Below, in pieces: positions 55,304 through 62,522 of a stretch of DNA of 62,585 nt. This DNA is from a virus: positions 1 through 62,585 of the IMG/VR virus record IMGVR_UViG_3300031787_000115. The stretch is one strand, 5' to 3'. Position 1 is the first letter of the stretch; each line of letters starts with the position of its first letter. The position numbers were made by a program, and so were the translations under genes. The notes below the pieces were generated by a model. That model was not told the origin of the DNA. It worked only from the letters and a program-made list of their open reading frames with translations, and did no database searches.

Positions 55304-55530
55304 GCCGACACCTCCCCCACCGGCTGCAGCTGCTCCAGCCAAGCGGTGAAGCGTTCCTGATGCTGCTGGTAGGTCACCAGCGAGAACACCCGATCACTGA
55401 CCGCGATCCCGTGCGCGGCGTCATAGGCGGCCCACTGACGTGAGAGCCACGCGATGTAGTCGCCGCCGGTGCCGGAGCGGCGCCAGACCGCCAGGCGACG
55501 CACGCTGTGGGCTTGTAGGTGGTTGCTCAT
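55300..55530 (-). CDS. Hypothetical protein
   Basis: A 76-residue protein (VRRLAVWRRSGTGGDYIAWL, then QQHQERFTAWLEQL) coupled on both sides. Family unknown. Confidence 0.6.
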   Translation of the reverse strand: MSNHLQAHSVRRLAVWRRSGTGGDYIAWLSRQWAAYDAAHGIAVSDRVFSLVTYQQHQERFTAWLEQLQPVGEVSA

Positions 55531-55733
55531 CGCGCGCTCCGGCAGGCGGCCCAGTCGGTGGGGCCGCAGTGGCGCACGACGTCGGCGATCACCGGCCGCA
55601 GCAGGATCAGGGCGAAGACGAGGGCGAAACCCAGCCCGATCCGGCGCAGGGGCCAGTCGAGGAGGTAAGTGCCGACCTGCTGGGCCAGCGTTTGGCGCTG
55701 GTGGCAGGGGCGAGGCGGAGGGGGGCGGCGCAT
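55527..55733 (-). CDS. Small membrane protein
   Basis: A 68-residue protein with a Pro/Arg N-terminus and one transmembrane helix (IGLGFALVFALILLRPVIA). ATG follows AACCGCAAGCACCACC. Possible role in superinfection exclusion or lysis control is speculative. Confidence 0.6.
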   Translation of the reverse strand: MRRPPPPRPCHQRQTLAQQVGTYLLDWPLRRIGLGFALVFALILLRPVIADVVRHCGPTDWAACRSAR

Positions 55734-55759
55734 GGTGGTGCTTGCGGTTGGAAAGGCGA

Positions 55760-55987
55760 TCACGCCAGGTGAGCGAAGTCGCTGGGGGTGTCACCCATCA
55801 GCTCGTCGATCCGGACGAGGTAGCCGAAGTAGCGGCGGCGAGCATCGGCGGCCTGCTGCCTCAGCGTCTGGGCCTGCTGCTCGGCCTCAGCGGCGCGGGC
55901 TTCCAGCTCGGCGGCCTGGGCCCCGGCGTAATGGGCGTGGACCCGCAGATCAGCGACGCGGGGGTGACAGGAAACGATCTCGTTCAT
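55760..55987 (-). CDS. Coiled-coil protein
   Basis: A 75-residue protein with an Ala/Glu/Gln coiled coil (AELEARAAEAEQQAQTLRQQ). ATGA overlap upstream. Confidence 0.62.
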   Translation of the reverse strand: MNEIVSCHPRVADLRVHAHYAGAQAAELEARAAEAEQQAQTLRQQAADARRRYFGYLVRIDELMGDTPSDFAHLA

Positions 55988-56238
55988 GAGGCGAGGACGG
56001 TGAGGCAGGCGGTGGAGGGGTCGGGGCAGACGGCGGCGTCAACCGTCGGCATCTGCGCCGGGGGGTTGATGCTGAGGATGTAGCCCTGGGCCAGCAGGGT
56101 CTCAATCCGCATCAGCAGATCGGCCATCTGGTGCTGGCCGAAGGATTCCATTGAGACCAGCTGCTGCCGGCGGCCGGGGCCGGAGCGGGACTGGGGCTCA
56201 CTGACGCGGAGGCTGTATCGGTCGCGGGGGAGGGTCAT
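55984..56238 (-). CDS. Hypothetical protein
   Basis: An 84-residue protein (FGQHQMADLLMRIETLLAQG) with no recognised domain. Overlaps neighbours by ATGA. Confidence 0.6.
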   Translation of the reverse strand: MTLPRDRYSLRVSEPQSRSGPGRRQQLVSMESFGQHQMADLLMRIETLLAQGYILSINPPAQMPTVDAAVCPDPSTACLTVLAS

Positions 56239-56468
56239 GCCAGGGGATCGTCAAAGGGGTCAGGGGTGCACATGGGGCGCTTGGATCGGTAGTCGCCGCA
56301 CCAGTCGGATTCGGTGACGCGGGGCCAGCAGGCCTGGGGGTGTTGCCCACGGACGGGCAGGCCGAAGGACTCGGCTGTGGCGCTGGGGGCATGGCGGCGG
56401 CACTCGATCAGGCCGTCAGAGCTCACCCGGCCATAGGTGCAGGTGGCGCAGGTCACGGCGCAGGTCAC
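56235..56468 (-). CDS. Zinc-finger-like small protein
   Basis: A 77-residue protein with CAVTCATCTYG, LIECRRHAPSA, and WPRVTESDWCGDY: a four-cysteine pattern found in small phage and bacterial proteins. GTG start. Confidence 0.65.
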   Translation of the reverse strand: MTCAVTCATCTYGRVSSDGLIECRRHAPSATAESFGLPVRGQHPQACWPRVTESDWCGDYRSKRPMCTPDPFDDPLA

Positions 56469-56710
56469 CGGACCCCCTTAGGCAGCACCAGGAAGCTGGT
56501 GAAGCCCACCTGCCGGACGTCTGCCAGGCCCAGCCGATCGAGGCGGCCCAGGCGGGCGGTCGCCAGCAGCTGGGAGCAGCCCCACAAGCTGGCGAGGGTG
56601 GCCACGCTCACCGGTTCAGTGAGCGGGAGTGAGCGGCGGAGCTGCACAAGTCGATCGAGGTCGGCGGCTGGGGGATCGCGGAGAAGCGATCGGTCGAGGG
56701 TGTCGGGCAT
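56465..56710 (-). CDS. Winged-helix-like regulator
   Basis: An 81-residue protein. TEPVSVATLASLWGCSQLLA then ARLGRLDRLGLADVRQVG looks like a winged helix. Possible early regulator. Overlaps neighbours. Confidence 0.6.
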   Translation of the reverse strand: MPDTLDRSLLRDPPAADLDRLVQLRRSLPLTEPVSVATLASLWGCSQLLATARLGRLDRLGLADVRQVGFTSFLVLPKGVR

Positions 56711-56838
56711 GGCTGGCTGAGGGTGTGGTGGTGGGCCAGGCGCTGGCGGAGCAGGGCGGCGGTGCCGACCAGTCCGGAGTTGAGGCCGAGCATCACCAGC
56801 CCGGCGGTGGTGAAGATGGCGGCGAGGGCTCCGGTCAT
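56608..56838 (-). CDS. Small membrane protein, doubtful 3' end
   Basis: Frame starting MTGALAAIFTTAGLVMLGLN has a clear transmembrane helix and an ATGA overlap with the upstream gene, which supports it. Its second half is read from the next gene in another frame and is probably not selected. Confidence 0.4.
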   Translation of the reverse strand: MTGALAAIFTTAGLVMLGLNSGLVGTAALLRQRLAHHHTLSQPCPTPSTDRFSAIPQPPTSIDLCSSAAHSRSLNR

Positions 56839-57041
56839 GACTCGATGGGGGTGAGACCCGCGGCGCGGGCGATGCACGCCTCCAGCTCGACCAGCTGCTG
56901 GTGCAGCTGCATGGCGGCGCTGGGGGTGATCTCCTCCTCGAGGGCGATCGCGTTCTCGGCCATGGCCTGAGCTGTGGTGATCGCGGAGGAAAGCTGGTCG
57001 CCCAGCAGGAGGGCGACCGGTTCGTTGAGGTAGGGAGCCAT
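56835..57041 (-). CDS. Helical protein
   Basis: A 68-residue acidic helical protein (LSSAITTAQAMAENAIALEE). Shares a base with the upstream stop. Confidence 0.6.
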   Translation of the reverse strand: MAPYLNEPVALLLGDQLSSAITTAQAMAENAIALEEEITPSAAMQLHQQLVELEACIARAAGLTPIES

Positions 57042-57379
57042 CAGAAGGGGCAGTCAGAAACGTCACCGAGCTCAGCCACCTCGGAGGGGCGGCTGGAATC
57101 GCCGGGCAGGTAGCGGGCGGTCTCGGGGGCACCGGCAGCGCCCCGGCTGGTGGCGGCCAACGAGTTGGCGGCGGCGGCGGCCAACGAGTTGCTGGCGGCC
57201 TCCAGCTCGGCCAGCAGATGCTCCAGCTGGGCCAGCAGGGCGTCCACCTGCTTCACATTGGCCAGCAGATGATCCAGCCGGGTCAGGCGGGCGTCCACCT
57301 GCTCGGAGGCCATCGGCTGGGCGCCGGGGTAGACGGCGGGGCCGGTGGTGGTGACAGGGGCGAGGGGGGTGGCGGCCAT
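57041..57379 (-). CDS. Coiled-coil protein with SSB-like C-terminal tip
   Basis: A 112-residue protein with a Leu-rich coiled coil (VDARLTRLDHLLANVKQVDA) and a disordered tail ending ELGDVSDCPF. The tip recalls the acidic, PF-ending tail of the SSB at 1685-2119 (DDIPF) that recruits DNA metabolism proteins; this is only a short similarity. CACCACCACAACAGCC leader. Confidence 0.6.
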   Translation of the reverse strand: MAATPLAPVTTTGPAVYPGAQPMASEQVDARLTRLDHLLANVKQVDALLAQLEHLLAELEAASNSLAAAAANSLAATSRGAAGAPETARYLPGDSSRPSEVAELGDVSDCPF

Positions 57380-57427
57380 GGCTGTTGTGGTGGTGGCGGT
57401 TCAGGTTGGAAAGCGGAGTGGCCCGGC

Positions 57428-57754
57428 TCAGCGGCCGGGGCCGTGGGCGGCCCAGAGCTGGGCCATGTCGCGGCGGTACTCGGCCTCCTCGCGATCGGCG
57501 GCCTCCTCGTCGAAGGGCTCGCTGATCGTGATGACGAACGGCGCTCCGTCGGCGATGAACAGGGCGCCCATCTGCAGGACGTCGCTGTCGTCGGCGCAGT
57601 CTTCAAACGCCTCGGAGGCGAACTGAAAGCGCGACTGCAGCTCGTCCTCCACCGCCTCGCCCGTCTCAATGACGGCGCAGAGGTGGTGATCGAGGAGGTC
57701 GTCGAGGTCGGTGATGGCCTCGACGGCGAGGGCGGGAGCGGTGAGGGTGGCCAT
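57428..57754 (-). CDS. Acidic hypothetical protein
   Basis: A 108-residue acidic protein (DDLLDHHLCAVIETGEAVED) with its own promoter upstream. Acidic early phage proteins can mimic DNA or inhibit host enzymes, but nothing specific supports that here. Confidence 0.62.
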   Translation of the reverse strand: MATLTAPALAVEAITDLDDLLDHHLCAVIETGEAVEDELQSRFQFASEAFEDCADDSDVLQMGALFIADGAPFVITISEPFDEEAADREEAEYRRDMAQLWAAHGPGR

Positions 57755-57799
57755 GGTTCGTGGCGGGTGGTGGTGCGCGGGGGGTTGCCCCATGACCGA

Positions 57800-57828
57800 A
57801 CTATAGCCGCTTCCAATGCCAATGGCGA
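57800..57828 (-). promoter_or_regulatory. Early promoter with palindrome
   Basis: Minus strand CATTGGCATTGGAAGC is followed after 3 nt by TATAGT; a GCGATCGC lies just upstream. It reads into the acidic protein gene at 57754. Confidence 0.5.
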
Positions 57829-57852
57829 TCGCTTTACGAAAGTTCGCGGCAA

Positions 57853-58425
57853 TCAGCGGATCGACCAGGACCGGCCCGTCACCAGCTCCGCCCCCGGCAC
57901 GGCCTGCCCAGCCTTGAGGGCGGCCTTCAGCGCGGTCTTGTCCGGCGCGTAGGTCCGCCGCTCGCGGAGGAACTCCGGCGGCAGCTCGGCATCCGGGTCG
58001 ATCGCCACACTCTCGGTGCGGCGGCTGGTGAGCTCATGCGCCGGCAGGCTCCAGCGGGTGGCGTCGGGATCGATGCCGGCCAGGGCGGCCAGCAACCGCT
58101 CCTGCAGGGCGTCAGCCCGGCGGGCGTCCACGTCGGCCAGGTCGCGCAGGCGGTCGCTCTCGGCCCGTCGGTAGGCGGCCTGAGCCCGCAGCTGGGCGAT
58201 CACCCAGCAGTAGGCGTCAGCCTTGCGCTGCAGGGCCTCGCGATTGCCGGCCTCGCTCAGCAGCAGGGCCTCGAGGGCGCCAGCGGTGTCGGTGTTGAGG
58301 TCACCATCCTCGGTGTGCAGGCCTTCGGCCAGTTCACTGATCTGCCGCTGCAGGGCCATGGCCTCACCGGCCAGGGCGAACAGGGAGGGCGCCGGGGCCT
58401 CGACGGGAAGGGGGGTGGTGGTCAT
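57853..58425 (-). CDS. Siphovirus Gp157-like protein
   Basis: A 190-residue protein. A long coiled coil carries ALEALLLSEAGNREALQRKA and YCWVIAQLRAQAAYRRAESD. The beta C-terminus has LPPEFLRERRTYAPDKTALK and GQAVPGAELVTGRSWSIR. This is the Gp157 arrangement. The family was linked to phage resistance in streptococci; its role here is not known. Leader CCCACCACCGCAGACCC precedes the ATG. Confidence 0.75.
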   Translation of the reverse strand: MTTTPLPVEAPAPSLFALAGEAMALQRQISELAEGLHTEDGDLNTDTAGALEALLLSEAGNREALQRKADAYCWVIAQLRAQAAYRRAESDRLRDLADVDARRADALQERLLAALAGIDPDATRWSLPAHELTSRRTESVAIDPDAELPPEFLRERRTYAPDKTALKAALKAGQAVPGAELVTGRSWSIR

Positions 58426-58451
58426 GGGTCTGCGGTGGTGGGATGCGCTCC

Positions 58452-58481
58452 GGTTGCCAACTGGAAGCGCCTATGTACGAT
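58452..58481 (+). promoter_or_regulatory. Early promoter with operator-like palindrome
   Basis: TTGCCA and TACGAT are 16 nt apart, with GGTTGCCAACTGGAAGC over the -35. It drives the plus-strand gene at 58545. Confidence 0.65.
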
Positions 58482-58544
58482 AGCGGCGCCATCGGGCCCG
58501 GCTCGATGGACTTGGCACGGCTCCTGACCCACGAACCACCATGA

Positions 58545-59192
58545 ATGGCCACCACCACCGCGAAGAAGACCGCCGCCACTGAAGAGATCGTCGTCATCCA
58601 GGCGCCGGACTTCCGCCTGCTTGAGCTGGAGATCGAGGGCACCAGCCCCCTTGTCATCAACCGCTTCAGCGCCAAGGCGATCGAGATGATGCGGGCGACC
58701 CAGGAAGCCGGCAGCACCGCCAAGAGCAAGAAGGCCCGGGAGCCGAAGGACTTTGATGCCCTGTTTGAGAACGCCAAGCACGTCAGCGAGGACGGCTGGG
58801 AGGGCATCCATGCCGCCGCGTTTCGCAACGGGGCGATCAGCGCCTGCCGGGCCTGCGGCTTCAAGATGACCCACGCGAAGCTGGCGTTCAGCGTTCACGC
58901 CGACGGTTACGACAGGGTGGACGGTGCCCCGCTGGTGCGACTGACCCACGGGACCGCGGAGCAGTACGTAGCCCCCACCAGGAACGCGACCGGCGTTGTA
59001 GACCTGCGCTGCCGCCCCATGTATCGCCGCTGGGGCGCCAATCTGCGCATCAAGTACGACGCGGGGATGTTGACGGCGGCCGACGTGACCAATCTGATCG
59101 TCAGGGTCGGTCTTCAGGTCGGCATCGGTGAAGGTCGGCCCGACTCAAAAGCCAGCGCGGGCCTAGGTTTTGGGCTCTTTTCCGTCATTTGA
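58545..59192 (+). CDS. RAMP-reminiscent phage protein, paralogue B
   Basis: A 215-residue protein with LLELEIEGTSPLVINRFSAK at the start, HAAAFRNGAISACRACG in the middle, YVAPTRNATGVV and LRIKYDAGMLTAADVTNLIV, and a Gly-rich end (GIGEGRPDSKASAGLGFGLF). The blocks align with the protein at 5246-5875. The Gly-rich loop and beta-alpha pattern recall RAMP-type RNA-binding proteins, without proof. Its own promoter makes it an early gene. Confidence 0.68.
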   Translation: MATTTAKKTAATEEIVVIQAPDFRLLELEIEGTSPLVINRFSAKAIEMMRATQEAGSTAKSKKAREPKDFDALFENAKHVSEDGWEGIHAAAFRNGAISACRACGFKMTHAKLAFSVHADGYDRVDGAPLVRLTHGTAEQYVAPTRNATGVVDLRCRPMYRRWGANLRIKYDAGMLTAADVTNLIVRVGLQVGIGEGRPDSKASAGLGFGLFSVI

Positions 59193-59215
59193 TCAGCGGT
59201 TCCCCTACCACTGAT

Positions 59216-61050
59216 CCCCAGGGCGCCGCTGACCCCGGCGCCCTTTTCGCAGGCAAGGCAACGAATTGACGGCTCGGTAGGCGGGGCAACGCCGGCGAGG
59301 CTTGATAGGCGCGCCGATGCTGCGCTGCCCATGGCAGGAGTCGCAAGGCCTGCCCTGGATCGGAAACGCAAGCCTGGGAGCGGCTGGCATGGAGTGGATC
59401 GACAGCACAGCGCGGGGACAGGCCGGCCAGGCAATGCGCCGCCCGGTAGGTGGGGCGTGGTCGGCATGGCGGGCTAGGCGTCGTCGGGCTCGTCACGGCA
59501 TCGATCGGCTGGCATGGTGTGGCGCGCTCAGTAGCGATGGGATGGGCACGGCCGACATGGCCTCGATGGCTCGGAACCCGTGGCGCTGGTGGGCGCGGCC
59601 GGCATGGCGTGGCGACGGATCGAGCGCTGAGGCACTGCGGGCCAGGACTGGCATGGTTGGCATGGAATCGCTGGCTCCGCAAGGTGAGGCTAGGTGCCGA
59701 AAGGCGCCGAACCGCTGGCGTGGTCACACCAGGGAGGCAGGGCGATGCACGGCCGGCAACGCGACGCGTGGCATGGCACTTCAGGGCCGGCAAGGCGAGG
59801 GATCCGAGGCTTGCCTGGGCCTGGGTCGGCACGGCCGGCAGGGCGACGCGAGTGGTGGGCTGGGGGGCCTGGCACCGGATGGCACGGGACGGCAGGAGAG
59901 ACCTGGCACGACCCCGCACGACGGGGCCCGGTGCGGGTTGGCGCGGGACGGCAGGCACGGCGTGATGCGGATTCTCAGAGCAGGGGACGGCGGGGCCTGG
60001 CCGGCGCGAAATGGACGGCGCGGCCCGGGACCATTGGCTCGAGGCGGCAGGGCTGGCGCGGCACGTCTAGGTAGGCGTCGGCGGGCACGGCGGGCACGGC
60101 GTGTCATGGGTCGGTTCTCCCTGGCGTGGCCGGCATGGGTGGCAGGGCGCCGCTTGGCACGGCCTGGGCTGGCCGGCAGGGCAGCGCGCCGCTTGGCGGG
60201 GCACGATCCGGCTGGCAGCGCAGCGTGTGGCATGGCTCCACTTGTTTGGGCCAGGCCGGCATCGCAGCGCCTGGCATGGCTCCGCTCATGGCGGCCCGGC
60301 TGGCAGCGCTCGGTAGGCAAGGCGTGGACGGGATCGGGTTGGCAGGCCTGGCGAGGACTATCACGGTCCGCAAAGGCAAGACGAGGCAGGGCAGGCATGG
60401 ATGGGCCCGATGCGGATGCGATTGGCTGCGCAGGCATGGCAAGGCTTCCCCTGGGCTGGCGCGGTTCGACGCGGCTGGCAAGGCGAGGCAAGCCCAGCAG
60501 GGTGAGGGATGGCACGGCGTGACCACGGGCACGACCACGGCACGGCTGGTCAGGCCTGGCCAGAACGGATTGATGCGGAGAGGCAGGCATGGCAAGGGAG
60601 GCCCGCCGGGGACCAGCTCGACCGGACGCGGCAGGCTTGGCACGGCATGGCTAGGTGCAGCAGCGAGCGGCCGGCTCGCCGAGGTATGGCCCCGACTGGC
60701 GCCGCTGGGACCGCAGGCATGGTCTGGGTCGGAGCGCGCGGAGCGCATGGCTGGCACGGCGCACCCCCGCATGACAGGGCTAGGTCGGTCGGCCTGGCTG
60801 GCACGGCAGCGAAGACGCGGCGCGGGTTGGAGGGGCAGGCACGGATGGGCGTGGACCCCGTGATGGGGCACGGCTGGCATGGAGCGCCCAGGTCTGGGAT
60901 GGAGCGGCAGGTAAGGCGTGGCGAGACCCGGTGCGGCATGGCTGGCGTGGCCTGCCAGCGACTGACGAGGAGACGACCGGTGCGGCCGGCAAGGCGCGTC
61001 CGTTGCCGCTTTGAACCGCAAGCGGCATCCTGACCCTGGCAGGGTCACCA
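59216..61050. repeat. 1.85-kb non-coding tract of degenerate GGCA(T/C)GG repeats
   Basis: The tract between two plus-strand genes is filled with GGCATGG, GGCACGG, GGCAAGG and GGCAGGG motifs, about thirty of the first two by eye, often 9 bp apart (for example 59545, 59554, 59563). G is in strong excess on the plus strand. Long frames on both strands give only Trp/Arg/Gly- or Pro/Ala/Arg-rich translations without domains, so I see no gene. Confidence 0.75.
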
Positions 61051-61068
61051 TCACCCACCCTGATTCCC

Positions 61069-61626
61069 ATGCAGAACGAGTACGTCTACAGCGACCCGAC
61101 CGCCGAAGCGCAGTACGGGGTTAATGCCCAGACCGCCGGTGAGGAGCTGGCTCGCATCAAGGCCCAGCACCGCATCCTCGGGCCGGCCACCGTCGTCGAG
61201 GAATCCCGCCCCGAGGAAGCCCCGCTTCACCCGGTGTTCGAGTGGCGCGATCCGGTGGCGGCTGAGCAATGGCGCGAGCACCAGGCCAGCCAACTGATCC
61301 GGCGGGTGCGGGTGGTGCCGATGGAGGCGATGGAGCCCGAACTGCCCCGGGCGCCGCGGGTGCAGATGCCGGCGCCGGAGCCGCTGGAGCTGACTGAGCA
61401 CGATCCGCTGGTGTGGGAACTGGATCAGGCCGTCGCCGCGTTGCAGAAGGCGAAGGACCAGGTGTCAGCCCTGAAGGAGAAAGCCGCCCGCCGCTTCGAT
61501 CGGCGCCGGCAGATCCAGGCGGGTGTGGCCCTGTCGGACCTGGAGCAGGCCGATGATCTGCTGGAGGATGCCCGCGAAACCCTGACCGCCAGCCGCAAGA
61601 CTGCGAACTGGGCCGAGGCGGTCTGA
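61069..61626 (+). CDS. Hypothetical coiled-coil protein
   Basis: A 185-residue protein. The C-terminal half is a coiled coil (QAVAALQKAKDQVSALKEKA) and the N-terminal half is acidic and Pro-rich (FEWRDPVAAEQWREHQASQL). Ends just before a terminator. Family unknown. Confidence 0.7.
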   Translation: MQNEYVYSDPTAEAQYGVNAQTAGEELARIKAQHRILGPATVVEESRPEEAPLHPVFEWRDPVAAEQWREHQASQLIRRVRVVPMEAMEPELPRAPRVQMPAPEPLELTEHDPLVWELDQAVAALQKAKDQVSALKEKAARRFDRRRQIQAGVALSDLEQADDLLEDARETLTASRKTANWAEAV

Positions 61627-61643
61627 GGCCAGGCAAGCAGACG

Positions 61644-61670
61644 AAAGCCCCGGTGATGAGCCGGGGCTTT
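61644..61670. terminator. Bidirectional intrinsic terminator
   Basis: AAAGCCCCGG (61644-61653) pairs with CCGGGGCTTT (61661-61670). It separates two convergent genes. Confidence 0.85.
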
Positions 61671-61677
61671 GCTGTGG

Positions 61678-61941
61678 TCAGTGGGGCAGCTTGTCGGCCA
61701 TCGCCTGCAGCTGCTGGAGGGTGGCCAGGATGTCGAGGCATATCTGGCGATCGGCTGCGGGGATGTCGCGGACGTGGCCCAGCATCCGCATCTCCAGCAC
61801 AACCTCACAGGAGGAGTCCCGCAGGGCCTCCCGGATGTTGTGCGCGACGTCGGCCATGGACAGATGGCCGCAGAACGGATCGAACGGGTAGGGCTCGGGC
61901 AGCGCAAGGGTGCCGGCAGCGCCGGAGGGGGTGACGGTCAT
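61678..61941 (-). CDS. Hypothetical protein
   Basis: An 87-residue helical protein (MADVAHNIREALRDSSCEVV, then ICLDILATLQQLQAMADKL). It has its own promoter. Family unknown. Confidence 0.65.
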   Translation of the reverse strand: MTVTPSGAAGTLALPEPYPFDPFCGHLSMADVAHNIREALRDSSCEVVLEMRMLGHVRDIPAADRQICLDILATLQQLQAMADKLPH

Positions 61942-61988
61942 GGTGATTCCTGGTCTGTATGTGATCGGCATCGCTACCGACGGGCCCA

Positions 61989-62018
61989 CCATAAGCATGC
62001 GAGGTTGCCGCTGGTCAA
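61989..62018 (-). promoter_or_regulatory. Promoter without the early operator
   Basis: Minus strand TTGACC (62018-62013) and CTTATG or TTATGG about 17-18 nt on. It lacks the GGAAGC palindrome but has CGGCAACCT in the spacer. It faces the gene at 61941. Confidence 0.5.
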
Positions 62019-62031
62019 CCCCCACACAAGG

Positions 62032-62059
62032 CGAAGGGCCACCCGAGGGCAGCCCTTCG
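62032..62059 (-). terminator. Hairpin after the small basic gene
   Basis: CGAAGGGC (62032-62039) pairs with GCCCTTCG (62052-62059), followed on the minus strand by CCTTGTG. Weak U tract. Confidence 0.45.
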
Positions 62060-62165
62060 GCCCTACTGGGCCTCCGATACGGTTTCAGAGCGCGCACACA
62101 GAACCACGCTCACCGCGTCCATCCTTGCGGGTAGGACCGACCCGGCACAGGCAGGCTACCTGGCC

Positions 62166-62378
62166 TCAGTGCAGCAGACCCCGGCGATGCAGCTCCTCGC
62201 GGTAGGCCTCGTCGTGGCCGGCCTGGTAGATGCGCTGCAGGTGGTCGCGGTCCAGGAGGGCCAGGCGGAGCTGCTGGCGGCGCAGGCGGCTGTCGATGTG
62301 CCCACTCACATCCCAGGCGGTGCGGCCGGCATCGAGGGCGGCGCAGAGCGAAAGCCAGCAACGGCGGAGGAGTCGCAT
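62166..62378 (-). CDS. Small basic protein
   Basis: A 70-residue protein (MRLLRRCWLSLCAALDAGRT) with a possible N-terminal membrane or signal helix, then a charged helix (RLALLDRDHLQRIYQAGHDE). ATG at 62378 was chosen because the longer frame would run into the promoter. CACCACCAACACCACC leader. Function unknown. Confidence 0.65.
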   Translation of the reverse strand: MRLLRRCWLSLCAALDAGRTAWDVSGHIDSRLRRQQLRLALLDRDHLQRIYQAGHDEAYREELHRRGLLH

Positions 62379-62401
62379 GGTGGTGTTGGTGGTGCCGGCT
62401 G

Positions 62402-62431
62402 ATCCTAGTGGTGCTGCTTCCATTTGGAAAC
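62402..62431 (-). promoter_or_regulatory. Early promoter (second copy)
   Basis: The redundant copy of the promoter at 64-93, here upstream of the complete gene at 62378. Confidence 0.6.
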
Positions 62432-62522
62432 GCGAGCAGAGTGACGGACGCTACGGCCTGGCGCGAGGGCCTGGCGCAGGGTGGCGGGGAGAGCGGCAGC
62501 CCGGGGCAACCCGGGCCTTTCC

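Noticed and set aside
17843-57833. HIP1 (GCGATCGC) enrichment as proof of a cyanobacterial host
   Set aside because: Only a handful of copies were noticed (for example near 57826). That is not far enough above chance at this G+C to count.
58540-58580. ATG at 58540 as start of the plus-strand early gene
   Set aside because: It is out of frame with the conserved protein; 58545 is in frame.
5246-59192. A CRISPR-Cas effector made of the two RAMP-reminiscent proteins
   Set aside because: There is no CRISPR array, no Cas1/2 and no nuclease beside them. The resemblance is only to the fold type.
59302-60522. A 406-codon plus-strand frame, and long minus-strand frames, in the repeat tract
   Set aside because: The translations are dominated by Trp/Arg/Gly or Pro/Ala/Arg with no domain pattern, and frames stay open on both strands because the repeats lack stop codons.
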